64,000 nucleotides of DNA, from the NCBI GenBank assembly GCA_023416695.1, contig JAEZGY010000027.1:1-64000 (forward strand), given 5' to 3'. This document shows, in pieces, positions 1-8,118 of the stretch (position 1 is the stretch's first letter; each line of letters opens with the position of its first letter). The position numbers and the translations under genes are program-made. Under the pieces are notes generated by a model that worked only from the letters and a program-made list of their open reading frames with translations, was not told the DNA's origin and made no database searches. The stretch is from Bacillota bacterium (GTDB taxonomy: Bacteria > Bacillota > Clostridia > Lachnospirales > Lachnospiraceae).

Positions 1-193
1 CTCTTTCATCATATGTATCAACACTATCGTCAAACTGGGTTTCAGCCCGATCAATTTTCAAAAAAGAAAGAGGCTCTCTCTTTACCTCTTCTAAAGCTTC
101 GCTACGATTGTATACATCATAGGGAAGTGCCGCTACTCGACTTGCAACCTGCTCATTAGGTCGCACACAGGAAAATGGTTTTATCTCAGCCAC
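1..193 (-). CDS. DUF1015 family protein, N-terminal part (runs off window)
   Basis: Only the first ~64 residues are present; the gene continues past base 1. The peptide starts MAEIKPFSCVRPNEQ and contains VAALPYDVYNRSEA, the hallmark N-terminus of the DUF1015 family (function not established). The GTG at 193 is preferred because it lies 8 nt after AGGAGG and gives the family-typical M-A-x-I-K-P-F start; an ATG 6 nt upstream is too close to the ribosome site. In many Clostridia this family sits directly after serC-serA (family knowledge). Here it has the same strand and order, but a 3.8 kb accessory patch and a serA terminator separate them, and it has its own promoter. Confidence 0.85.
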   Translation of the reverse strand, partial: MAEIKPFSCVRPNEQVASRVAALPYDVYNRSEALEEVKREPLSFLKIDRAETQFDDSVDTYDER

Positions 194-226
194 ATTCATA
201 ACCTCCTAGTTCCCTTAATTCTTACT

Positions 227-255
227 ATTATAGCATTTTGGACTAGGGTTGTAAA
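227..255 (-). promoter_or_regulatory. Sigma-A promoter of the DUF1015 gene
   Basis: On the minus strand TTTACA (250-255) and TATAAT (227-232) are separated by exactly 17 bp. The predicted start lies about 25 bp upstream of the GTG start codon's ribosome binding site. Confidence 0.75.
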
Positions 256-265
256 TGTGTAGAAT

Positions 266-316
266 AAGCTCTTTCCGGATAAGATTTTATGTAGGATACT
301 TATCAAGAAAGAGCCT
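266..316 (-). terminator. Hairpin after the lipoprotein gene
   Basis: GCTCTTTC (268-275) pairs with GAAAGAGC (307-314), with an inner GATAAG/CTTATC pair. It follows the stop of the lipoprotein gene on the minus strand. The T-run is weak, so termination efficiency is uncertain. Confidence 0.45.
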
Positions 317-329
317 ATTATATAAAGAT

Positions 330-1217
330 TTATTTACTTGTGCCATTGTCTACATAATCGATATCATTAATTTTAAAACAATACGTTCCGGTAAAACACT
401 TTAAGTTAAAATCTTTTGAATACTCCATATTTGTAATTGTATATCCATCATTCTCTCGTTTATACACAATCTTAAGTATACCATCACTTAGTAAATGAAT
501 AGATATAGCACCTGCATTCATTTCAGTATATGCTTCCAGCACCTTATCATTAAATACATTAAAATGTTCAATATACTTTAACATAATAGGATCTACCTGC
601 TGCACTTCTTGAATAGAATCCCCAACTGCTACATTTTGAAATTCTTTATAAGACAACTTTTTTTGCATGATAATAGGAAATCCTGATAATGCGAACTCCT
701 CATTATCGTTCTTATCAAAAAAGAAATACATACGGATTCCAGTATCCGTATTACACATGATATAATGTCCATTTGCTGTTTTTCTAACCGCTTTTGTTGG
801 AAACACAGACAGTATTGATTCAGTAAAATCCATTCTTGAATTTGGTGTATCATTATAAAATCCTGCATCCCTACCCAAGTACACCTCTAGCTTTTCGTTT
901 TTCAAAACATAGTCTTCCTCAAACACTGGAATTATGCTATCCAGACTTTTATCCGTGTCCAATTGTGTAATGTCGTCAAGATACTTGGTTGGATTCCAAT
1001 CAGTGACTATATCATCCCTTGGTAAATCCAAATTCAGAGAATCATCTGGTGTTTCTACAGGCTTCTCTTCACCAGGTGTTTCTACAGGCTTCTTTTCACC
1101 AGGTGTCTGATTTGCACTATTACTTGGCATGGTATTATCAGATAATGAAGTACATGATACTAAACATGAAACTCCAAAGGTTAATAACATAAACATAGCA
1201 ATTATTTTTTTACTCAT
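330..1217 (-). CDS. Putative lipoprotein of unknown function
   Basis: 295 residues. The N-terminus is a type II signal peptide with a hydrophobic stretch ending in a lipobox LVSC (Cys about 22), so the mature protein should be tethered to the outer face of the membrane. Residues ~38-58 hold a short tandem repeat (TPGEKKPVE then TPGEEKPVE), a flexible linker typical of lipoproteins. The remainder has no motif I recognise. The start is supported by GGGAGGG upstream. It begins 25 bp after the stop of the DNRLRE-domain gene, so the two are probably one transcript. Both are AT-rich and lie between serA and the DUF1015 gene, suggesting an accessory insertion (inference). Confidence 0.75.
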   Translation of the reverse strand: MSKKIIAMFMLLTFGVSCLVSCTSLSDNTMPSNSANQTPGEKKPVETPGEEKPVETPDDSLNLDLPRDDIVTDWNPTKYLDDITQLDTDKSLDSIIPVFEEDYVLKNEKLEVYLGRDAGFYNDTPNSRMDFTESILSVFPTKAVRKTANGHYIMCNTDTGIRMYFFFDKNDNEEFALSGFPIIMQKKLSYKEFQNVAVGDSIQEVQQVDPIMLKYIEHFNVFNDKVLEAYTEMNAGAISIHLLSDGILKIVYKRENDGYTITNMEYSKDFNLKCFTGTYCFKINDIDYVDNGTSK

Positions 1218-1242
1218 CCTACAACCCTCCCCAATATTTAAT

Positions 1243-3111
1243 TTATCTATCTATGGCATAATACCTACATGAACTATTATAAACCCCCCAGTTAATAAGT
1301 TTAGGATTAGTATTAACATTTGTACCAGAAACCAAATTTGAAGAATACCAACCCTGCTTTTCTGCCCACTGTCCTGTAGCTGTTTGATACCACCAGTGAT
1401 AATCATACCTATCTGTTAAACCACTATCGTAATTAAATTTCCCATTACCATCTACATCCACATATCCAACGCGTAATACCACTCTATACTGATTATATTC
1501 TATATCTGACTGATAATTGCCCAAATAGTTATACTTCTTTTCTCCTAAATTTTCATCCATCCAACTCTCCGACTTTTTAATTACATAATTTAACAGTTCA
1601 CTTGTAGTCGTGATATTATTTAACTCTGCAGTTGTCATTCCCAGTCTTGATGCTGTAATGTAAACTGGATAATTTAGAGCATATCCCATACAATTTTGTG
1701 AGTACCCTGTAGATGCTACATAAGCCCTATTACCACAATATATGTCGCTAGTATAAACAATATGAAGTTCCGGTTTATGGGGTGAAGATGCTTCAGAACT
1801 GTAAAATTTAGTCCATTGCGACGCATCATCTTCATTATCATCTTTTATCAGAAACCCATAATCATTAATGGTACCAGCCATTTGCCCCTTAATTGTATTT
1901 GTTACATATAACCTATACCAGGAACCTGAATCATTTTGAGCAATATCAGATTCAATTGATGAATTATATGATGCTCTGTTATTCCATGTTATATTAGTGG
2001 AATCCCATGATTCTGTTGGTCTGTAAGCCCTGATATTAGGAGTAGCACCACTAGCTTTTTCTAATCTAATATAAGCGTTTGTTACCCTCCCAGACTTTAT
2101 CTCTGTGGGTAAATCAAATTTAAGATAAGTCCTACATTTGCCTAATGTAGTATTGTATCCCGAGTAAAGATAGTTGTTTAAATAATAATTCGTGCTTGCC
2201 ATTTTACTTGCTACAAATGAATCATATGTTACATATGCTCCTGTAACCATAATAGTGGGATCAATCACTATAGGATATACTCTATCTGAACTATTCATAT
2301 ATTTTTTATCTAACCTTATAGTAAATTGGGCAGTATCACCTTTTATTTTATATGTACATGTTACATTATCTGTGAATTTTCCATTTGCATCTACAGCAAA
2401 TAGTGAACCTAATTCATATACTTTTTGTCCATCTTTATTTATAAAATATATTGTACTATCTTCTCTTTTTACTGATAAACCATTCAGTTTATAATCAAAT
2501 ACAAATTCAGACTGATCTGTTCTCTCTTTTAATACTATATATTCCTTCAAGCAGTCATTACTTACTTCATATACTAAATCTACATTATTGTAAACATTTT
2601 CGTAAGTTATACTATTATCTCCTAAATTATTCAATCCTAATATACCATTAATATCTATACCTTTTGATATGTTTACTTTACTATCTTTTGTATCCCTTAG
2701 TGTAAAATCCAAATAGTTTCCATTATGGTTAACATTAATAGAGCATATATTTCCCTCGCTAAAATTCACATCAAAGGAGTTTGCTTTGTTAGTGTAATTA
2801 TAGTCTACTCCATTATTACTACTCTGTTCAATAACAATGGAATTATCTATCTCCTGATAGTTTCCATTATTATCATAATAATACTTGTCCTGCTCATATA
2901 CCACACATTCATAAGTACCATCAGAAAGTAAATATGTATCAGAATTCTTACTTCTTAACTCCTTTAATTCTCCTACTCTTAATATACTTTCTTTGTTAGA
3001 ACATTGATTTTGGGGGCTTGCGTAAGCTGTAATTTGTATTAATAAGAAAAAAATTACAATCACCGTTACACTTATCCCCTTTTTTAACATTACCTTGCTT
3101 ATTATTATCAT
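1243..3111 (-). CDS. Exported DNRLRE-domain protein with C-terminal Cys/His peptidase-like region
   Basis: 622 residues with a signal peptide (residues ~9-31, ending near AYA). Residues ~290-455 match the DNRLRE module: a YLKFDLP segment, IRAYRPTESWDSTNITWNN and a closing PELHIVY strand. This fold usually occurs in secreted, surface-associated Gram-positive proteins. The last ~165 residues contain QNCMGYAL and, about 110 residues later, DYHWWYQTATGQWAEKQG. That Cys...His spacing, with a Tyr-rich tail, resembles papain/NlpC-like cysteine peptidases; the activity is inference. The preceding ~260 residues resemble the beta-rich region found before DNRLRE modules. The start is backed by GGGGGG 6 nt upstream. 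It is likely cotranscribed with the downstream lipoprotein. Confidence 0.75.
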   Translation of the reverse strand: MIIISKVMLKKGISVTVIVIFFLLIQITAYASPQNQCSNKESILRVGELKELRSKNSDTYLLSDGTYECVVYEQDKYYYDNNGNYQEIDNSIVIEQSSNNGVDYNYTNKANSFDVNFSEGNICSINVNHNGNYLDFTLRDTKDSKVNISKGIDINGILGLNNLGDNSITYENVYNNVDLVYEVSNDCLKEYIVLKERTDQSEFVFDYKLNGLSVKREDSTIYFINKDGQKVYELGSLFAVDANGKFTDNVTCTYKIKGDTAQFTIRLDKKYMNSSDRVYPIVIDPTIMVTGAYVTYDSFVASKMASTNYYLNNYLYSGYNTTLGKCRTYLKFDLPTEIKSGRVTNAYIRLEKASGATPNIRAYRPTESWDSTNITWNNRASYNSSIESDIAQNDSGSWYRLYVTNTIKGQMAGTINDYGFLIKDDNEDDASQWTKFYSSEASSPHKPELHIVYTSDIYCGNRAYVASTGYSQNCMGYALNYPVYITASRLGMTTAELNNITTTSELLNYVIKKSESWMDENLGEKKYNYLGNYQSDIEYNQYRVVLRVGYVDVDGNGKFNYDSGLTDRYDYHWWYQTATGQWAEKQGWYSSNLVSGTNVNTNPKLINWGVYNSSCRYYAIDR

Positions 3112-3206
3112 TTTATACCCCCCTAGTATTATAATATTATTCCATAATATTACATATAGTAGTGTGCTATATTTCCTTTTTTTGTAAATATAGTATTATC
3201 TACTAA

Positions 3207-3371
3207 AGGGTCATTAAGGAGTTAAAAAGAAAATTACTTTATGATAGATATTATCCAGTGGCTATGACTATAGAAGAACTGAATATACTCTATAGTGGTA
3301 TTTCATCAGTTACCAGAACAATAACAGTATCTTGCTCAGCCAACGTAAGTCTTCCTCCTATAGTAAAGTAA
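3207..3371 (+). pseudogene. Possible gene fragment, 54 codons, no start
   Basis: In an otherwise gene-poor gap (3112-3478) a plus-strand frame opens right after a TAA and reads on for 54 codons to TAA with protein-like composition (KELKRKLLYDRYYPV, then MTIEELN). There is no ribosome site or start at its beginning, so if real it is the tail of a lost gene. I do not recognise the family. The rest of this gap is AT-rich with no supported feature. Confidence 0.2.
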
Positions 3372-3478
3372 TACAGATATTATACTTCTCTAAAAGAAGT
3401 CTTGTAATATACAAGAGACTCAAGAAAAATGTATCAACTAATTATAACAATATCATTCTTAACAAAGATTTTCACATA

Positions 3479-3946
3479 TTATTTTTCTCCTATAATACCA
3501 CAGGTGATTTTATCATCCTCTTTTGAAAATATTAGCATAAATTTATGCATATCCCCTTGTTCGTCCGTAAGGGTCACACTTATGGAATTATCATTTACAA
3601 ACCTCATCTTCTTCCCTTTTGTATAGGTCATATGTTCTTCTTCACTTAAATCAACATAGCCTAAATCAACATAGCTTATCTCACCATCAGCACAAAAAGC
3701 TATATTATCGGAACTGTTATCTTCTGCATTATAATAAATACATGCTGCAGAAATGATGCTATGCTTCGTTTCATTTTCTATACTTTCATAGATAATGTTC
3801 TTACTGTTTTGGTTTAGAATTTCTGTTTCTAGTTGGTGAGCGGTAACTATCCCAGATGTTCTAGTTACTAGGTAGATTGTAAGGCTCCCCCCAATGATAA
3901 ATATTGCACTTATCACACAAGTAATCATCACTTTTTTCTTCCCCAT
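3479..3946 (-). CDS. Small membrane-anchored protein of unknown function
   Basis: 155 residues. The N-terminus MGKKKV is followed by one hydrophobic segment (~residues 6-26), giving a single-pass anchor with the rest outside. The external part is polar with a short internal repeat (YVDLG/YVDLS around residues 91-98, also visible as a DNA repeat) and ends in beta-rich sequence. No family recognised. AAGGGAG lies 6-7 nt before the ATG. It follows the serA terminator and belongs to the same AT-rich patch as the lipoprotein and DNRLRE genes. Confidence 0.65.
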   Translation of the reverse strand: MGKKKVMITCVISAIFIIGGSLTIYLVTRTSGIVTAHQLETEILNQNSKNIIYESIENETKHSIISAACIYYNAEDNSSDNIAFCADGEISYVDLGYVDLSEEEHMTYTKGKKMRFVNDNSISVTLTDEQGDMHKFMLIFSKEDDKITCGIIGEK

Positions 3947-3990
3947 ATAACTCCCTTCTTTTTTGAGTGCAAGTTCCTATACATCAAAAA

Positions 3991-4023
3991 AGGCAGTGTC
4001 TTAAATAAATTAAGCCACTGCCT
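3991..4023 (-). terminator. Terminator of serC-serA
   Basis: AGGCAGTG pairs with CACTGCCT (3991-3998 with 4016-4023), followed on the minus strand by a T-run. It sits 14 bp after the serA stop codon and isolates the accessory genes from the serine operon. Confidence 0.85.
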
Positions 4024-4036
4024 CTATGTCTATTTA

Positions 4037-5200
4037 TTATTGAACTACTCTAACCTTTAACACACCATCAATAGCAGATAACCCAGCTACTACTTGGTCA
4101 ATACTGTTACCATCAAAGTCAACTACGGTATAAGCATAATCCCCTTTAGACTTATTCACCAAGTTTTCAATGTTTAAGCCTTTACCAGAAAATACACCTG
4201 TTAACTGACTGATCATATTAGGAATATTCTTGTGGTTAATGGTGATACGATGTGCAGTCGCACATACTCCAGCATCACAAGCAGGATAATTCACAGAGTT
4301 CTTAATATTACCATTCTCAATATAATCCATAATCTGCTGAACAGCCATCACTGCACAGTTATCTTCAGATTCTTCAGTAGATGCACCTAGGTGAGGGAAT
4401 GCTATCACGCCATCCATGTTAGCGGTCTTTGCATTAGGGAAATCAGTTACATATTTAAAAACCTTTCCACTAGCTAATGCTTCCTTCATGTCATCATCAT
4501 TTACCAAAAGATCTCTTGCAAAGTTAAGGATCACAACACCATCCTTCATCATTGCCATAGTATCCTTGTTGATCATTCCACGAGTGTCATCTAATAATGG
4601 AGTATGTACTGTAATATAATCGCATTCTCTAAAGATTTCGTCTCTACTCTTAATATACTTAATATCTCTAGAAAGATTCCAAGCATGAGCAACAGAAAGG
4701 AATGGGTCACATCCATACACTTCCATACCTAAACGATTGGCTGCATTGGCAACTAATACACCAATGGCACCAAGTCCGATAACGCCAAGCTTCTTGCCTT
4801 GAATTTCTCTACCAGCAAATTTTGCTTTGGCTTTCTCCATAGTTTTGCTGATATTAGCATCGTCCTTATTTGCCTCAACCCATTTCACACCACCAAGGAT
4901 ATCACGGGCTGCTAACATAAGACCTGCTACTACTAATTCCTTTACACCATTTGCATTGGCTCCAGGAGTATTAAATACAACAATACCTTTGTCAGCACAT
5001 TTATCTAAAGGAATGTTATTTACACCAGCACCAGCTCTAGCTACTGCTAATAATTCATCAGAAAGCTCTAAATCATGCATTGCAGCACTTCTTACTAAAA
5101 CAGCCTCTGCATCCTTAAAATCCTCTACTTTTGTATAATTATCTGTAAGTAGATCCATGCCCATAGGGCTGATAGGATTTAAACAATTAATCTTTACCAT
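4037..5200 (-). CDS. serA: D-3-phosphoglycerate dehydrogenase with ACT domain
   Basis: 387 residues from the chosen start. It oxidises 3-phosphoglycerate to 3-phosphohydroxypyruvate with NAD, the first step of serine synthesis. Evidence: substrate-binding segment ARAGAGVNNI, Rossmann motif GLGAIG near residue 142, FARDLLVN and PHLGASTEESE around the catalytic Arg/Glu/His region, and a C-terminal ACT domain (last ~70 residues, IPNMISQLTGVF onward), the usual serine-binding regulatory module. It is a short form with one ACT domain, as is normal in Clostridia. An upstream in-frame Met overlaps the end of serC; the ATG at 5200 is preferred because AGGGGG lies ~9 nt before it and MVKINCL is the family start. 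It begins 13 bp after the serC stop, so the two form an operon. Confidence 0.95.
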   Translation of the reverse strand: MVKINCLNPISPMGMDLLTDNYTKVEDFKDAEAVLVRSAAMHDLELSDELLAVARAGAGVNNIPLDKCADKGIVVFNTPGANANGVKELVVAGLMLAARDILGGVKWVEANKDDANISKTMEKAKAKFAGREIQGKKLGVIGLGAIGVLVANAANRLGMEVYGCDPFLSVAHAWNLSRDIKYIKSRDEIFRECDYITVHTPLLDDTRGMINKDTMAMMKDGVVILNFARDLLVNDDDMKEALASGKVFKYVTDFPNAKTANMDGVIAFPHLGASTEESEDNCAVMAVQQIMDYIENGNIKNSVNYPACDAGVCATAHRITINHKNIPNMISQLTGVFSGKGLNIENLVNKSKGDYAYTVVDFDGNSIDQVVAGLSAIDGVLKVRVVQ

Positions 5201-5213
5201 GCTTTTATCCCCC

Positions 5214-6296
5214 CTACTTATTCTCAGCTTCAAATTTCTTCATAAATGCTACTAACTTCTCAACGCCTTCTTTAGGCATTGCATTGTAAATACTAGCTCT
5301 CATACCACCAACAGATCTGTGACCTTTAAGGTTCTCAAAACCTGCTGCTTTTGCTTCTTTGATAAATTTAGCATCTAATTCATCGTTACCAGTTACAAAT
5401 GGAACATTCATTAAAGAACGATCCTCTTTTACAACAGTACCTTTGAACATTTCACTTTCATCTAAGAAATCATATAAGATTTTAGCTTTCTCTTCGTTAC
5501 GTTCCTTCATAACTTCAAGTCCACCCATCTTCTTTAACCACTTAAATACTTTACCACAAACGTAAATGCCATATGCAGGTGGCGTATTATAAAGGGATTC
5601 ATTATCTGCATGAATCTTATATTTTAACATAGTTGGAGTTCCTGGTAAGGTATCTTCGGTAATTAAATCTTCACGAATAATTACAATTACTACACCTGCA
5701 GGTCCAATATTCTTTTGAACACCACCATAAATTACACCATATTTTGTAACATCTACTGGCTCAGATAGGAAACAAGAAGATACGTCAGCTACTAAAGTCT
5801 TGCCCTTAGTATTAGGTAATGTCTTAAATTTAGTTCCGTAAATTGTGTTATTCTCACATATGTAAACGTAATCAGCATCTTCGCTAATAGGTAGATCAGA
5901 GCAATCTGGAATATAAGAGAAAGTCTTATCTTGAGAGGATGCAATCGCATTTGCTTTGCCATAAATGCATGCTTCCTGATAAGCTTTTTTTGCCCACTGT
6001 CCAGTAATAATATAATCAGCTACCTTATTTTTCATAAGATTCATAGGAATCATAGCGAACTGTTGGGAAGCTCCACCCTGTAAAAATAATACCTTATAGT
6101 TATCAGGAATGTTCATTAAATCTCTTAAATCTTGCTCAGCTTCTTTAATAATCTGTTCATAAGCTTTTGAACGATGGCTCATCTCCATCACACTCATGCC
6201 AGTGCCTTTGTAATCTAACATCTCATCAGCAGCTTCTTTTAAAACTTCTTCTGGTAACACTGCTGGTCCTGCTGAAAAATTATACACACGTCCCAC
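5214..6296 (-). CDS. serC: Phosphoserine aminotransferase
   Basis: 360 residues, the usual length. A class V PLP aminotransferase that converts 3-phosphohydroxypyruvate and glutamate to O-phosphoserine. Diagnostic segments: NFSAGPAVLPEEVL at the N-terminus, MSHRSKAY, LFLQGGASQQFAMIPMN, YGGVQKNIGPAG with the PLP lysine, and the C-terminal GHRSVGGMRASIYNAMP. The start is GTG at 6296, 9 nt after AAAGGAGG; the nearby ATG is out of frame. First gene of the serC-serA operon, with a clear promoter in the 95-bp gap after ilvB. Phosphoserine phosphatase is not in this window. Confidence 0.96.
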   Translation of the reverse strand: MGRVYNFSAGPAVLPEEVLKEAADEMLDYKGTGMSVMEMSHRSKAYEQIIKEAEQDLRDLMNIPDNYKVLFLQGGASQQFAMIPMNLMKNKVADYIITGQWAKKAYQEACIYGKANAIASSQDKTFSYIPDCSDLPISEDADYVYICENNTIYGTKFKTLPNTKGKTLVADVSSCFLSEPVDVTKYGVIYGGVQKNIGPAGVVIVIIREDLITEDTLPGTPTMLKYKIHADNESLYNTPPAYGIYVCGKVFKWLKKMGGLEVMKERNEEKAKILYDFLDESEMFKGTVVKEDRSLMNVPFVTGNDELDAKFIKEAKAAGFENLKGHRSVGGMRASIYNAMPKEGVEKLVAFMKKFEAENK

Positions 6297-6344
6297 TTCT
6301 CATTTCCTCCTTTATTATAAGCATATTCAATAAATACTGTTCTT

Positions 6345-6373
6345 ATTATATGACTTTGATAAATCTTAGTCAA
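6345..6373 (-). promoter_or_regulatory. Sigma-A promoter of serC-serA
   Basis: Minus strand TTGACT (6368-6373), 17-bp spacer, TATAAT (6345-6350). It lies between the ilvB stop and serC, so serine genes can be transcribed independently of the BCAA operon. Confidence 0.85.
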
Positions 6374-6391
6374 TATCTTTAAAAAGTTTTA

Positions 6392-8077
6392 TCATTTCGT
6401 CCCGTTTTTTATGTCTTCTTCTGAAAATACTTCGCTAATAGCGGCTCCTGGAGCAACCATTGGCCATACCTTATCGTCAGAATCTATAACACACTCAATC
6501 ACTACTGGTCCATTAATTTCAATGGCTTTTTTAAGTACTGTCTCCACATCTTCCTTTTCTGTTACTCTAAAAGCAGTAGCACCCATGGCCTCTGCTACCT
6601 TCACATAATTTAGTTTATCTTTTAACACAGTATAGGAATATCGTTCCCCGTAAAAGAGACTTTGCCACTGTCTTACCATTCCAAGAACATGGTTGTTAAA
6701 CACAATTTCAATAATTGGGACGTTATATCTTGCTGCAGTGGCTATTTCGTTCATATTCATACGGAAACATCCATCTCCGGCAATATTGATGACTGTTTTA
6801 TCAGGACAACCATATTTCGCACCGATACAAGCACCTAATCCATATCCCATGGTTCCAAGACCACCAGAAGTAAGGAAGGTTCTAGGCTTTTTATATTTAT
6901 AGAACTGAGCAGCCCACATCTGATGCTGACCTACCTCAGTTGTGATAATCGCATCTCCCTTAGTTAACTCATAGAGCTTCTCTATAATATAAGGTCCTGT
7001 CAACTTCTCTTTATGATAGGAAAGAGGATAAGTCTTCTTCATTTCCATCACATGTTCCATCCACTGGCTATGATTCTGTTGTTCTAACTGGCTATTCACT
7101 ACCTTAAGAACCTCTTTGATATCACCAATAATACATTGATCGACTAACACATTTTTATTCACCTCAGCTGGATCAATGTCAATCTGTACAATCTTAGCAT
7201 CTTTGGCAAACTTCTTCGCATTTCCAGTAACACGATCTGAGAATCTAACACCAATGGCGATAAGTAAATCACACTGAGTGACACTTAAATTGGCAGTTTT
7301 TGTGCCGTGCATTCCAAGCATCCCTGTATAACAATCTGCTTCTCCATCAAAAGCACCCTTTCCCATCAAAGTATCCGTCACTGGAGCATCTACCTTTTCA
7401 ACAAACTCTACGATTTCCTCATGTGCTTCTGAAATTACAGCGCCTCCACCTATAAAGATTACTGGCTTATGACTCTTATGTATTAGCTTAATTACCTTAT
7501 TGACATCATCGTGGTTAATGGTATGTGCCACTGGTTCAATTTTCCTTGGAACCTTTCTTTTATACTCTGCTTTATTGGCCGTTACATCCTTTGCAATATC
7601 TACTAACACCGGTCCAGGCCTTCCTGTCTTAGCTATGGTAAAGGCTTTTCTTAAGGTATCTGCTAACTTATTGACATCCTTTACAATAAAATTATGTTTG
7701 GTGATTGGCATGGTTATCCCGGCAATATCTACTTCCTGAAAGCTATCCTTGCCAAGAAGTGGAACCGTTACATTTCCTGTAATTGCCACCATGGGAACAG
7801 AGTCCATATAAGCAGTTGCGATTCCAGTAACCAGATTTGTTGCCCCTGGTCCAGAGGTAGCTAAACAAACTCCCACCTTTCCAGTTGCTCTTGCATAACC
7901 ATCCGCCGCATGTGCTGCCCCCTGCTCATGAGAGGTCAATACATGGTTAATTTCCTCCTTATGACGATATAACTCATCGTATATATTTAATACACTTCCA
8001 CCAGGATACCCAAAAATGGTATCGCAGCCCTGTTCTTTCAAACATTCAACTAATATCTCAGACCCTGTTAATTGCAT
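6392..8077 (-). CDS. ilvB: Acetolactate synthase large (catalytic) subunit
   Basis: 561 residues. TPP-dependent enzyme that condenses two pyruvates, or pyruvate and 2-oxobutyrate, in the first common step of valine, leucine and isoleucine synthesis. Seen: MQLTGSEILVECL start, catalytic glutamate region LTSHEQGAAHAADGYAR, FAD-region segments, and the TPP/Mg motif GDGCFRMNMNEIATAARY. It follows ilvD by 41 bp with a GAGG ribosome site, so leuB-ilvD-ilvB is one unit. The regulatory subunit gene (ilvN) is not adjacent but ~24 kb away with ilvC. The FAD/TPP architecture and operon favour the anabolic rather than catabolic (AlsS) enzyme. Confidence 0.95.
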   Translation of the reverse strand: MQLTGSEILVECLKEQGCDTIFGYPGGSVLNIYDELYRHKEEINHVLTSHEQGAAHAADGYARATGKVGVCLATSGPGATNLVTGIATAYMDSVPMVAITGNVTVPLLGKDSFQEVDIAGITMPITKHNFIVKDVNKLADTLRKAFTIAKTGRPGPVLVDIAKDVTANKAEYKRKVPRKIEPVAHTINHDDVNKVIKLIHKSHKPVIFIGGGAVISEAHEEIVEFVEKVDAPVTDTLMGKGAFDGEADCYTGMLGMHGTKTANLSVTQCDLLIAIGVRFSDRVTGNAKKFAKDAKIVQIDIDPAEVNKNVLVDQCIIGDIKEVLKVVNSQLEQQNHSQWMEHVMEMKKTYPLSYHKEKLTGPYIIEKLYELTKGDAIITTEVGQHQMWAAQFYKYKKPRTFLTSGGLGTMGYGLGACIGAKYGCPDKTVINIAGDGCFRMNMNEIATAARYNVPIIEIVFNNHVLGMVRQWQSLFYGERYSYTVLKDKLNYVKVAEAMGATAFRVTEKEDVETVLKKAIEINGPVVIECVIDSDDKVWPMVAPGAAISEVFSEEDIKNGTK

Positions 8078-8118
8078 GCTACACCTCTTCCTCGTATTTC
8101 AACTTATACTTCATTGTA

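Noticed and set aside
629..868. 79-codon minus-strand frame overlapping the lipoprotein
   Set aside because: Lies entirely within the lipoprotein gene in another frame with no ribosome site.
2192..2931. Several hydrophobic plus-strand frames inside the DNRLRE gene
   Set aside because: Antisense frames of an AT-rich gene; apparent membrane segments are an artefact of T-rich codons.
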